Assembly (NCBI GenBank): GCA_035502855.1
Contig: DATJTX010000022.1
Coordinates: forward strand, 1-64,000
Length of the DNA: 64,000 bases
Direction: 5' to 3'
DNA from: Candidatus Baltobacteraceae bacterium
GTDB lineage: Bacteria; Vulcanimicrobiota; Vulcanimicrobiia; Vulcanimicrobiales; Vulcanimicrobiaceae
In this document: piece after piece, positions 33,294-42,369 of the stretch
Layout: each line of letters begins with the position of its first letter
Position numbering within the stretch: the stretch's first letter is position 1
The notes under the pieces: model-generated
Databases searched by the model: none
The model's input: the letters and a program-made list of their open reading frames with translations, nothing else
Told to the model about the DNA's origin: nothing
Program-made: the position numbers and the translations under genes

Positions 33294-34304
33294 TCAAGCG
33301 GTGAAGAGTGCGTCGAAATCCGCGCGGCTGAGCCGCAGGTCGTCTTCTTTGAGGTCTTTGAGCGGCGTGCGCGTGAGCTTCTCACGCTCGCACAGATCGG
33401 GGATACCGGTATCGGCGAAGAGCAGCCCGGTGACGAACTCGCCCTGCGCGCGCGACTCGTGGATCAGCGAGAGCGCACCGATCCGGCTGGTCGCGTCGTA
33501 ATCGCGGCCGACCTTGCGCAGCATGAGGTGGGAGCCGTCTTCGAGCTCGATGCTTTGCACGGTGCCCGGTTCGTAGTCGACCGTGATCTCTTCCGTTTGG
33601 CGGATGAAATCCGGCGCGTTCAGCGTGATCTCGTGATCCTTGACGTAGGCGTAGCTTTTAGTCGAGCCTTCGTGGTCGTTGAAGGTAACGCACGGGCTGA
33701 TGATGTCGATGATCGCGGTGCCGCGATGCGAGAACGCGGCTTGCAGCAGAGGAACGAGCTGCTTGCCGTCGCCGGAAAACGAGCGCGCGACGAAGGTCGC
33801 GCCGAGTTCGATCGCCAGACCGCACACGTCGATCGTCGAATACTCGTTGGGCGTGCCGTTCTTGAGCGTCGAACCGACGTCGGCGGTGGCCGAGAACTGC
33901 CCTTTGGTCAACCCGTAGACGCCGTTGTTTTCGATCAGGTAGACGCAGTCGACGTTGCGTCGCACCATGTGCGCGTACTGTCCCAGGCCAATGCTCGCGG
34001 TATCGCCGTCACCGCTGATGCCGAGCACCAGCAGGTCGCGGTTGGCGAGTTTTGCGCCGGTCGCGGCCGAGGGCATGCGCCCGTGCACGCCGTTGAAGCC
34101 GTGCGCCTGTTCGACGAAGTATGCCGGCGTTTTCGACGAGCAGCCGATGCCGCTCATCTTGGCGAGCAGATGCGGTGCGACACCGTATTCGTAGAGCGCC
34201 TTGATCAGATGATTGGTGATCGAATTGTGCCCGCATCCCGCGCAGAGCGTGGTGGGCAAGCCCTTGTACACGTCGCGGGAGAGGCCGATGATGTTGACGC
34301 TCAT
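33294..34304 (-). CDS. korB: 2-oxoacid:ferredoxin oxidoreductase, beta subunit
   Basis: This 336-aa protein has LCAGCGHNSI (Cys21, Cys24) and SGIGCSS (Cys55), which hold three of the four ligands of the proximal [4Fe-4S] cluster; PCVTFNDH supplies the fourth Cys. GISGDGDTASIGLGQ and IENNGVYGLTKGQ form the thiamine-diphosphate/Mg site. The complex oxidatively decarboxylates a 2-oxoacid (2-oxoglutarate in the Kor type) to an acyl-CoA, reducing ferredoxin. The start overlaps the alpha-subunit stop (ATGA). A citrate synthase elsewhere in the window fits a TCA cycle using this instead of, or alongside, the dehydrogenase complex. Confidence 0.93.
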   Translation of the reverse strand: MSVNIIGLSRDVYKGLPTTLCAGCGHNSITNHLIKALYEYGVAPHLLAKMSGIGCSSKTPAYFVEQAHGFNGVHGRMPSAATGAKLANRDLLVLGISGDGDTASIGLGQYAHMVRRNVDCVYLIENNGVYGLTKGQFSATADVGSTLKNGTPNEYSTIDVCGLAIELGATFVARSFSGDGKQLVPLLQAAFSHRGTAIIDIISPCVTFNDHEGSTKSYAYVKDHEITLNAPDFIRQTEEITVDYEPGTVQSIELEDGSHLMLRKVGRDYDATSRIGALSLIHESRAQGEFVTGLLFADTGIPDLCEREKLTRTPLKDLKEDDLRLSRADFDALFTA

Positions 34305-36118
34305 TCTGCTACCACGGCCGGCTCGCGCTCGGCCTCCAAAAGCGGGTCGACGATCGCGTGCGCATCGATCGGCACGCCGTTGTAATGGCGGACTGACTCG
34401 ATCCGCGAGACGAGATGATCGGGCAATTCCGCCCGCAGCAGACGATACAATTGGCCGTCGCGATTTTGCTCGACGACGTACACGCGCTCGTGGCGCGCGA
34501 TGAACGCCGCGACGTCGGGCGCGAACGGCAGCGCACGCACGCGGAGATAATCGACGTCGAGGCCGCTCTCGTGCAGCAAGTCGCGCGCCTCGATCACGGC
34601 GTGATGCGTCGTCCCGTAAGCGAGAATGCCGATCGAACTTCCATGCTCGTCGACGATCGGCTGCGGCACGATCGTGCGTGCGGTCTCGTGCTTACGCACC
34701 AGCCGATCGAGATTGCGCTGCCACACGTCGGGCATTTCGGAATAGCGCGCTTCCTCGTCGTGCCCCGTGCCGCGCGTGAAGTAGCCGGCCGCGCCGTGCG
34801 ACGTGCCCGGAAGCGTGCGATAGGGAATCCCGTCATGGTCGACGTCGCGGTAACGTCCGAACGACTCGAGTTTGTTGAGATCTTTTTCGGTCAGCACTTT
34901 GCCGCGATCGAAGGGCTTGGTGGGATACGGCAGCGCGGAAGTTAGCCAGGAATTCATCCCGAGATCGAGATCGGAGAGCACGAAGATCGGCGTTTGAAAA
35001 CGATCGGCGAGATCGAAGGCCTCCATCGCCATCTCGTAGGCTTCTTGCACGGTCGCCGGCAGCAGGACGATGTGTTTGGTGTCGCCGTGCGAGAGGGTGT
35101 AGGCAAAGGAGACGTCGCCTTGCATCGTGCGCGTCGGCAGGCCGGTCGACGGCCCCGCGCGCTGCACGTCGAAAATCACCGCCGGCACCTCGGCAAAGTA
35201 CCCGTACCCGGCCCATTCGGCCATCAGCGAAATGCCCGGCCCGGAGGTCGACGTCATCGCGCGCGCACCCGCCCAGCCCGCGCCGAGCACCATCCCGATG
35301 GCAGCGAGTTCATCTTCGGCCTGCACGATCGCGACGCGCCGCTCACCGGTTTCCGGATCGATGCGATATTTGTCGGCCAGCGCGATGAAGCTCTCGCAGA
35401 GCGACGATGACGGCGTGATCGGGTACCACGCCGCGACGGTGCAGCCGCCCATGATGCAGCCGAGCGCGGCCGCGCGGTTGCCGTCGAAGAACGAGCGCCC
35501 CTCGGTCTTGCCGGTCATGCGCTCGAGCACGAAGCGATCGCTCTTCGTCAGATGCTCGCGCGCATAGGTGAACCCGATGTGCGCCGCTTCGACGTTGGTC
35601 GCTGCCGCTTTGGCCTTGCGCTTGAACTGTCCGCCGATCGCCGCGTCGATATCTGCTTCGTCGATGCCGAGCAAGTGGCCCAGCACGCCGACGTAGATCA
35701 TGTTGAGCAAATACTTGCGCAGCGCGCCGTCGCTGAAGTTGGCCTTGGCGAGCTCGTTGAACGGGACTGCGTAGTAGACCAAATCATCGCGTAGGCTCTC
35801 ACCCGCGATTGCGTACGTCGCCTCGTGGATTACGGCGCCGCCGGCTTTGACGCCGGCGATATCGGAACGCCACGTCGCCGGGTTCAACGCGACCAGCACG
35901 TCGACGTCGCGCGTACGACACTGATAACCCTTGGAGCTGACCCGCACGTCGAACCACGTGGGCAACCCTTCGATGTTCGAAGGGAACACGTTCTTGGGCG
36001 CGACCGGGATTCCGAGGCGGAAGATGGCGTTGGTCAGGACGAGATTTGAGGACTGACTGCCCGAACCGTTGACCGTGGCAACCCGGATGGTGAAGTCGTT
36101 GATGGCCCGTTGTGGCAT
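34301..36118 (-). CDS. korA: 2-oxoacid:ferredoxin oxidoreductase, alpha subunit (gamma domain fused)
   Basis: ATG 36118 is chosen; a TTG/GTG start a few codons upstream cannot be excluded. It is 605 aa. The N-terminal 190 residues are the gamma-type domain (TVNGSGSQSSNLVLTNAIFR). Then comes the alpha pyrimidine-binding domain with AAWYPITPSSSLCESF (Y-P-I-T-P signature), QAEDELAAIGMVLGAGWAGA and STSGPGISLMAEW. The transketolase C-terminal-like domain (SIGILAYGTTHHAVIEARDL) ends the protein. The gamma-alpha fusion is the common bacterial KorA arrangement. It is translationally coupled to korB. The Kor versus other 2-oxoacid specificity is inferred. Confidence 0.92.
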   Translation of the reverse strand: MPQRAINDFTIRVATVNGSGSQSSNLVLTNAIFRLGIPVAPKNVFPSNIEGLPTWFDVRVSSKGYQCRTRDVDVLVALNPATWRSDIAGVKAGGAVIHEATYAIAGESLRDDLVYYAVPFNELAKANFSDGALRKYLLNMIYVGVLGHLLGIDEADIDAAIGGQFKRKAKAAATNVEAAHIGFTYAREHLTKSDRFVLERMTGKTEGRSFFDGNRAAALGCIMGGCTVAAWYPITPSSSLCESFIALADKYRIDPETGERRVAIVQAEDELAAIGMVLGAGWAGARAMTSTSGPGISLMAEWAGYGYFAEVPAVIFDVQRAGPSTGLPTRTMQGDVSFAYTLSHGDTKHIVLLPATVQEAYEMAMEAFDLADRFQTPIFVLSDLDLGMNSWLTSALPYPTKPFDRGKVLTEKDLNKLESFGRYRDVDHDGIPYRTLPGTSHGAAGYFTRGTGHDEEARYSEMPDVWQRNLDRLVRKHETARTIVPQPIVDEHGSSIGILAYGTTHHAVIEARDLLHESGLDVDYLRVRALPFAPDVAAFIARHERVYVVEQNRDGQLYRLLRAELPDHLVSRIESVRHYNGVPIDAHAIVDPLLEAEREPAVVAE

Positions 36119-36186
36119 GGTCTTACAACGGTGCTTAGGCAGACTCACCTCCAAGACCGCTTTTTGCCGCTAGAACCGGCAAAAAA

Positions 36187-36870
36187 TCAGCGCTTGCCCG
36201 TGCCGCTTTCCGGCAGCGCCGCCGGCCGGTCGAAGCGGTAGTTGGAAAAAGTCGCCCAGGCCATCGCGCGATAGCGCGGCATCACGATTTCCGCTTCCTC
36301 CGCTGCCGGAAGATAGTGGCCGCCGATCTGCTGCGGCGTGATCGTGAGCTTCACATGGCCGCCGTAGTTGTAGGTCCACAGAATTTGCAGCGGCCCTTCG
36401 ACGGCATCGACCTTCGCGCGCGCCTCGGTGAGTTCGCTGTCCTTCGCATCGTGCATCGAGAGCGTCGTGACGCTACCCTGCGTGCCGGCCACCGCGATCG
36501 TGTAGACCGACGGCCAGGTCGAGACGTCGAGCGAATTCATCGGCATCGTTTCGAAGCCGCGTCCGAACCACGGAACATTGTCGAAGTGCACGCTGTAATC
36601 GCCGCCGCGCGTGTACGTGCCGACGCCGTGAAGAGTGAAGCGAATCCACGGAAAGGTCAGGAGCGCGATGTGCGCATCGACGTCGAACGTGTAGTGCTGC
36701 AGCGACGCATTCTCACCGGCGGCCGCAACGAGTACGGAAGGAGCGGGTGTTGCGGAAGGCGCGTATGCGGGCTTCGAGGCCGCAAAAAGAGAGAGCGCAG
36801 CCAAAAGCGTGAGCAGAGATGCGCGGACCATGGCACCGATACTTCGCCGGCTAGCGACCGACAACCTCAT
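36187..36870 (-). CDS. Secreted protein of unknown function
   Basis: This 227-aa protein has a signal peptide: from M14, MVRASLLTLLAALSLFAAS and then KPAYA. Either ATG 36870 or ATG 36831 may be the start. The mature part begins with an Ala/Pro/Ser linker, then a beta-rich domain: LQHYTFDVDAHIALLTFPWI, FTLHGVGTYTRGGDYSVHF, and later WTYNYGGHVKLTITPQQI. The repeated amphipathic strands and outer-layer composition resemble lipocalin-like or LolA-like folds, but I recognise no family motif. It ends at 36187, 68 bp upstream of korA's start on the same strand, and is probably a separate unit, divergent from the glycosidase gene. Confidence 0.65.
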   Translation of the reverse strand: MRLSVASRRSIGAMVRASLLTLLAALSLFAASKPAYAPSATPAPSVLVAAAGENASLQHYTFDVDAHIALLTFPWIRFTLHGVGTYTRGGDYSVHFDNVPWFGRGFETMPMNSLDVSTWPSVYTIAVAGTQGSVTTLSMHDAKDSELTEARAKVDAVEGPLQILWTYNYGGHVKLTITPQQIGGHYLPAAEEAEIVMPRYRAMAWATFSNYRFDRPAALPESGTGKR

Positions 36871-36952
36871 CGCCGCCTACTCGCCGGTGTCGAATCGGAT
36901 TAGACTTCGATAAAAGTCTCAAGTACAAACTGAAAGTGTCGATCACCAAAAC

Positions 36953-38014
36953 GTGAGGGTATTGCCACTCTTCCGCGCGTTTGCATTTGTGGCGGCCGGC
37001 TTTTTGCTTATGGCATCGCCGACCGCGATCGAAGCGCGGCGCGCACCGGCGCTCAACATCGGCACCGCCATGATCGACGGCCGTCTGGTTCGGTACGTGA
37101 TCGCGCGGCTGGATCGCGTGCGGGTACGTGCCGCGCTCGGGGGGCGATTCGTCGGCGATACCGGCTGGCTCTCGCAGATCGCGAAACGCGCCCATGCGAT
37201 TGCCGCCATCAATGGCGGCTTTTTTGAAGCCTACAAGCCGCTCTGGCGCAAAAACTTGGACCAAACGACGGTGATCAACGGGTCGATGGTCTTCAAAGGC
37301 GACGTCGGCAGCGTGCTCTTCTTCGATCGCGACAATCATGCGTCGATCGAGCATATCCCGTTACGGATCGAAGGCTTCCTCGAGGGCGGCCACGCGTATC
37401 CGGATTACTGGTATGCCTATTGGATCAACCGGCTGCCAACCGCCGATCACGACACGATCACGATCTTCACACCGGCCTGGGGCGCTTCGACGGATTTGGC
37501 CGGCGGTCCGCAAGTTCAGGTGGAGAACGGCTACGTGACCGAGATCAACGACGGACCTACGCGGATCCCGCGCGATGGTTACGTGATCTATTTCCGCGGC
37601 GAGCTGCGGGTGGCGCAGCGGTTCTGGGTCGGGCGGCGCGCGTCGTACGTGGTCACCGAGGAAAACGGTGCGCCGCTCGGGTCGTTCGCAAACGCATGGC
37701 AAGCGATCGGGGGAGGCCCGGAGCTCCTCGTCGACGGTGCAATTCTCGATGACCCGGCGGCGCAAGGGTTCCGCGATCCGAAGGTATTTCGCGCCGACAC
37801 GCGCAGCATGGTCGGGGTGAGCGAGGATCAGTCGGAGTTGATCTTCGCGGTCGCCGACGGCACGCCGCTGCAATGCGCGCAGATCATGAAGCGCTTGGGC
37901 GCCTACGACGCGATGGGACTCGACGGCGGCGCTTCGAGCGGCCTGTGGGCCAACGGCCGCTACGTCGTCTCCCCCGGCCGCCAAATCAACAACGCACTCG
38001 TCCTAACGCGCTAA
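36953..38014 (+). CDS. Secreted phosphodiester glycosidase (NAGPA-domain protein)
   Basis: The GTG at 36953 gives 353 aa with a signal sequence (LFRAFAFVAAGFLLMASPTA). The NAGPA domain is recognisable: AHAIAAINGGFFEAYKP, IGGGPELLVDGAIL, FRADTRSMVGVSEDQSELIF, and the C-terminal LGAYDAMGLDGGASSGLWAN. Members cleave N-acetylglucosamine-1-phosphodiester linkages or related exopolysaccharide bonds. In bacteria they are often spore- or envelope-associated. The Asp/Gly-rich D-G-G-A-S segment is the most conserved part. It is divergent from the secreted protein at 36187-36870. Confidence 0.85.
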   Translation: MRVLPLFRAFAFVAAGFLLMASPTAIEARRAPALNIGTAMIDGRLVRYVIARLDRVRVRAALGGRFVGDTGWLSQIAKRAHAIAAINGGFFEAYKPLWRKNLDQTTVINGSMVFKGDVGSVLFFDRDNHASIEHIPLRIEGFLEGGHAYPDYWYAYWINRLPTADHDTITIFTPAWGASTDLAGGPQVQVENGYVTEINDGPTRIPRDGYVIYFRGELRVAQRFWVGRRASYVVTEENGAPLGSFANAWQAIGGGPELLVDGAILDDPAAQGFRDPKVFRADTRSMVGVSEDQSELIFAVADGTPLQCAQIMKRLGAYDAMGLDGGASSGLWANGRYVVSPGRQINNALVLTR

Positions 38015-38073
38015 CGCTGTCACCCTGAGGTGCGCTCAAAAAAGCGCCCGTAGCGCATCGGGGTGCCCAGGCG

Positions 38074-38082
38074 TGCTAGAAT
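38074..38082 (+). promoter_or_regulatory. Extended -10 promoter for the 58-aa gene
   Basis: TGCTAGAAT (TGn plus TAGAAT) lies 41 nt before the ATG at 38124, predicting transcription from about 38089 with a leader of about 35 nt. No clear -35 is visible, as expected for extended -10 promoters. Confidence 0.5.
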
Positions 38083-38123
38083 AGCCGCACAGTCGTTCCA
38101 CGGACGGACACATCGTGAGGTGA

Positions 38124-38300
38124 ATGATGAACGTTCAACCCATCAACGTCCATACGCAATACGACGGCATGGCGGACTTCCCGAGGTATCCAATAAACGT
38201 CCTGAGTGACGTCAACGCGGTGGCCGGCGTAACCGCGCAAGGCGTGGAATTCGACAAGGTCCACACCCCGACGGGCACGCGCATCGACACGCACGCATAA
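38124..38300 (+). CDS. Small protein, 58 aa, own promoter and terminator
   Basis: Tandem ATGs at 38124 and 38127 follow GAGGTGA. The sequence begins MMNVQPINVHTQYDGMADFP and continues YPINVLSDVNAVAGVTAQGV, ending TPTGTRIDTHA. It has no signal peptide or membrane segment, and no family I recognise. It is real-looking because it has a good ribosome site, an extended -10 promoter upstream and a strong hairpin plus T-run terminator right after its stop. It stands alone between the phosphodiester glycosidase and the 3' end of groEL. The function is unknown. Confidence 0.65.
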   Translation: MMNVQPINVHTQYDGMADFPRYPINVLSDVNAVAGVTAQGVEFDKVHTPTGTRIDTHA

Positions 38301-38303
38301 AAA

Positions 38304-38336
38304 AGGGCCCCGCATTTCGCGAGGCCCTGTGCTTTT
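38304..38336 (+). terminator. Intrinsic terminator after the 58-aa gene
   Basis: AGGGCCCCGC (38304-38313) pairs with GCGAGGCCCT (38319-38328) with one mismatch and a 5-nt loop, followed by GTGCTTTT. It begins 4 nt after the TAA of the small gene. Confidence 0.75.
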
Positions 38337-38374
38337 CTAGGCGTTGCGTGAGGCCGCCGCGCGGCAGCCCACGC

Positions 38375-38412
38375 GACTTTAGGTCGCAAAGATTTATCTT
38401 TGCGAGCTAAAG

Positions 38413-38414
<2 letters not shown>
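38375..38414. terminator. Long hairpin at the end of groEL
   Basis: GACTTTAG-GT-CGCAAAGAT (38375-38393) pairs with ATCTTTGCG-AG-CTAAAGTC (38396-38414): 17 paired bases, one internal 2-nt mismatch and a 2-nt apex. It overlaps the groEL TGA (38413-38415). There is no T-run, so it may stabilise the groESL mRNA 3' end or act as a factor-assisted terminator. Confidence 0.6.
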
Positions 38415-40086
<1,672 letters not shown>

Positions 40087-40102
40087 TTAGTTCAAATGCT
40101 CC

Positions 40103-40408
40103 TTAAACGCCGGCCGGAACTTTATCGACGACGGCGAGAACGTCTTTTTCGGATACGATGAGGAATTCTTTACCGTCGATCTTCACTTCGGAACCCGAAT
40201 ATTTCGAGTAGATCACCCGGTCGCCGACCTTGACGCTCATCGGGAGCGTCTTGCCGTCGTCAGTGAGGCGGCCGGTGCCGACGGCACGGACCACGCCTTC
40301 TTGCGGCTTTTCTTTAGCGGTGTCCGGCAGAAAGATGCCACCCGAGCTCTTCTCGTCCTGTTCGACGTGCTCGATCACCACGCGATCGGCCAAAGGCTTG
40401 AGATTCAC
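40103..40408 (-). CDS. groES: Co-chaperonin GroES (Hsp10)
   Basis: The GTG at 40408 with GGAGG 6 nt upstream gives 101 aa, starting VNLKPLADRVVIEHVEQDEK. The longer frame upstream would run through the CIRCE and is rejected. SSGGIFLPDTAKEKPQEGVV is the mobile loop that docks on GroEL, followed by VKVGDRVIYSKYSGSEVKI. It is normal in length for GroES. It is the first gene of groES-groEL. Confidence 0.97.
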   Translation of the reverse strand: MNLKPLADRVVIEHVEQDEKSSGGIFLPDTAKEKPQEGVVRAVGTGRLTDDGKTLPMSVKVGDRVIYSKYSGSEVKIDGKEFLIVSEKDVLAVVDKVPAGV

Positions 40409-40439
40409 GTAAACCTCCAGAAAATTTGCTAGCTTGTCG

Positions 40440-40502
40440 TTGGCACTCGCAGCAAAGGAGTGCCAGCCCTGGCATTTTAGCAGAGTCAATCGGAGACTGC
40501 AA
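40440..40502 (-). promoter_or_regulatory. groESL promoter with CIRCE operator
   Basis: The CIRCE element is TTGGCACTC-N9-GAGTGCCAG at 40440-40466, with arms that match the consensus except for T-to-G changes kept in both arms. On the minus strand TTGCAG (40502-40497) and TAAAAT (40479-40474) are 17 bp apart, predicting a start near 40467, right at the CIRCE edge. This is the classic HrcA-repressed arrangement. Confidence 0.85.
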
Positions 40503-40637
40503 GCTGTTTTGGGTGGGGACTATCCCCTCATGGCGCGGTCCCCAGGGAAACGGGGTACTGTAGCGCTTGGGAGGGTGCCCCTATGCCGGGCCTTGCACTC
40601 TTCGACCGAGAGCGCTACTCTAGCCGGCCTGCCCCAA

Positions 40638-40667
40638 CTTGACACAGATTGTGTCCCGTGCCGTTAA
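40638..40667 (+). promoter_or_regulatory. Promoter with palindromic operator in the spacer
   Basis: TTGACA (40638-40643, perfect consensus) and GTTAAT (40662-40667) are 18 bp apart. The spacer start carries GACACA-GAT-TGTGTC (40640-40654), a 15-bp palindrome that overlaps the -35. Transcription would begin near 40674 and serve the 153-aa gene at 40726. A repressor bound there would block polymerase; which protein binds is unknown. Confidence 0.6.
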
Positions 40668-40725
40668 TATGAAGCAGGCGAACGAACTCGACAAAAAGCG
40701 AACGACAAATGCAGGGAACAGAGAC

Positions 40726-41187
40726 ATGAGTACGGCCTATGCTGGGGTGCCTTGGGTGCGCCTGCATCCGCACGTCCGGCAGTCCCTGATTAACCGTCGT
40801 GCGGTGCCGCCTTCGCGCTGGCTTGAAAAAATACTGCGCGAGTTGGACGAGATCGACACCTACATTTGCGAGGATTGGGATAGTCTCGATCCGCAGGACA
40901 GGCAGTTTTTCCACGCGCTGGTGCTCGGAATGGTTCCGCGTGCGTCAATGCGCGAACGGCTTGATCGCGCCGTTTGGGAAGTGACGACGTTCTACAATAT
41001 GGTCGCGCATCGCGACGAGGCCATTAGATATCTCACGGCTGTCCAGGAGATTTACGAGAAGATCAAAGAGCGCGTGGGAGCAGAGGTGTGGCGAGAGGCC
41101 CTTTCCGATGAGGAGCAGGTTGCGCGAGCGAAAAAGGGCCACGAGCAGATAAGCGCCGGAAGATTCAAAACCGCTTATAAGCCGTAG
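40726..41187 (+). CDS. Hypothetical protein in a small accessory insert (153 aa)
   Basis: The ATG at 40726 (after GCAGGGAACAGAGAC) is favoured because the likely promoter at 40638-40667 starts transcription near 40674; in-frame starts at 40639 and 40669 lie upstream of that. MSTAYAGVPWVRLHPHVRQS is followed by helical sequence (RWLEKILRELDEIDTYICED, IRYLTAVQEIYEKIKERVGA) and ends in a Lys/Ala-rich tail. It has no membrane segment. Base composition is less GC-rich than its neighbours. The family is unknown. The operator-bearing promoter and the decayed gene behind it suggest a former two-gene accessory unit. Confidence 0.6.
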   Translation: MSTAYAGVPWVRLHPHVRQSLINRRAVPPSRWLEKILRELDEIDTYICEDWDSLDPQDRQFFHALVLGMVPRASMRERLDRAVWEVTTFYNMVAHRDEAIRYLTAVQEIYEKIKERVGAEVWREALSDEEQVARAKKGHEQISAGRFKTAYKP

Positions 41188-41201
41188 GGTGTTCAGTAGG
41201 G

Positions 41202-41502
41202 CTCCTGTACGAAATCAGAGTAGCCGAGGACGTCGAGGACGATTACAACAAATGCATGGTCCCCGCCGTAGAACGGCGGGTTATTCATATTCTCTCCACG
41301 CATCCACGCTGGGGATCGAGTGTCCATCGAAACCCAAATGCCGCAACGAACCCCGTTTGCTGGTGACAACATCCTTGAGGTTTTCGAGCCGCCGAAGTCG
41401 GGGAAACTCGGAAAGATATGCAGGTTCTGGTATTTTGTTGACGAGGAGGCCCGGGCCGTAAACATCGTCAATGTGTATCATCAGGATTTCGGATGGATGT
41501 AG
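41202..41502 (+). pseudogene. Frameshifted small gene, possibly RelE/ParE-like toxin
   Basis: One frame reads LLYEIRVAEDVEDDYNKC then VERRVIHILSTHPRWGSSV and hits a stop. The adjacent frame continues SIETQMPQRTPFAGDNILEV, then KLGKICRFWYFVDEEARAVN and IVNVYHQDFGWM to a TAG at 41500-41502. Joined near 41318 the pieces would give one protein of about 95 aa with a RelE/ParE-like strand order (opening EIRVAED strand, closing FWYFVDEEARAVNIVNVYHQ strands). No ATG/GTG start is visible in the first frame. The toxin assignment is tentative. It lies 15 nt after the 153-aa gene, under the same operator-bearing promoter. Confidence 0.4.
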
Positions 41503-41533
41503 ACATCGCGCGCATCTCTTCGCGATGGTTAGC

Positions 41534-41827
41534 TCACTGACTCAGGGCGGCGAAGGCGCTTGAACCGGTAAAGAAGGCAAGCGCGAGCGCGCACGCCGCA
41601 ACGATGAGAAAGAGCCGTGCCGTCCGCCGCGGCATCGCCACCGCGATCAGGAACAGCCCGGCCGCGAGGGCCGCGACCCCGCCGCCCAGCAGGCCGGGTT
41701 TGGCGGTCGCATGGAGTTGCGACCACAGACCGTACGCCGCCGCAACGCCGGCGAGCACGCCCAGCAACGAGGTGGAGACCCAAATGACGACCTCCGCGGG
41801 CGCGGAGGCGGGACGCTCTTTCATCAT
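41534..41827 (-). CDS. Small membrane protein (97 aa)
   Basis: ATG 41827 (or the adjacent ATG 41824) opens MMKERPASAPAEVVIWVSTS, with three hydrophobic segments: about residues 13-34 (VVIWVSTSLLGVLAGVAAAY), 43-62 (LLGGGVAALAAGLFLIAVAM) and 68-92. It has no recognisable motif. It is divergent from the larger membrane protein at 41896 across 68 bp. The overlapping frame on the same strand (41529-41897) is Arg-rich and I take it as a shadow. The function is unknown. Confidence 0.6.
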   Translation of the reverse strand: MMKERPASAPAEVVIWVSTSLLGVLAGVAAAYGLWSQLHATAKPGLLGGGVAALAAGLFLIAVAMPRRTARLFLIVAACALALAFFTGSSAFAALSQ

Positions 41828-41895
41828 GGTGCTGCCAATCGTACCCACTTCTGCTGACAAGGAGCTTGGCGGGAGATGAGAACAACCTCGGAGCC

Positions 41896-42369
41896 ATGCA
41901 AACGGCACAATCCCTGAATTGGGGCCGCGTTCTCGCGCAAGGCGTCGCGGCCGGAGTCGCCGGCGGTGCCGTCTTTCAACTCTATCTCTATCTCACGACC
42001 GTTCTGCCGGCGCACGGCAGCGTGCTCGCCGACTGGCAAGCGATCGCCGCGGCCGCGATCGGTCCGACGGCGTTCACCGCCATCGCCTACGCGTGGCTCG
42101 GCTTGCTGGTGAACTTCATCGTCAGCATCGGTTGGGCCGGCGGCTACGCGTACTTCGCGCAGTCACAGCCGATCGCGAATAAGCGCTGGCTCTTGGCGGG
42201 ATCGACGTACGGCATCGTGGTGTACGTGTTCATGCAAATCCTTTTGCTCGGTGCGCACGCCTTCGTCTTCCCGCCGACGCCCAACGCCTTTTTCAACGAC
42301 GTCATCGCGCACGTGCTCTTCTTCGGGGTACCGGTCGCGTATGTGGTGGCGCGCATGAACGGCGAATGA
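41896..42369 (+). CDS. Integral membrane protein (157 aa), coupled to alr
   Basis: ATG 41896 with CTCGGAGCC just upstream gives MQTAQSLNWGRVLAQGVAAG. Four hydrophobic segments (about residues 10-32, 50-85, 100-120 and 132-152) include FVFPPTPNAFFNDVIAHVLF. No family is recognised. Its TGA overlaps the alr ATG (ATGA), so alr translation probably depends on this gene. A link with cell-wall synthesis is possible only by position. Confidence 0.7.
   Translation: MQTAQSLNWGRVLAQGVAAGVAGGAVFQLYLYLTTVLPAHGSVLADWQAIAAAAIGPTAFTAIAYAWLGLLVNFIVSIGWAGGYAYFAQSQPIANKRWLLAGSTYGIVVYVFMQILLLGAHAFVFPPTPNAFFNDVIAHVLFFGVPVAYVVARMNGE

Noticed and set aside
41193-41471. 92-aa minus-strand frame across the frameshifted gene
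   Set aside because: No ribosome site; the plus-strand pieces look more protein-like and lie downstream of a promoter.
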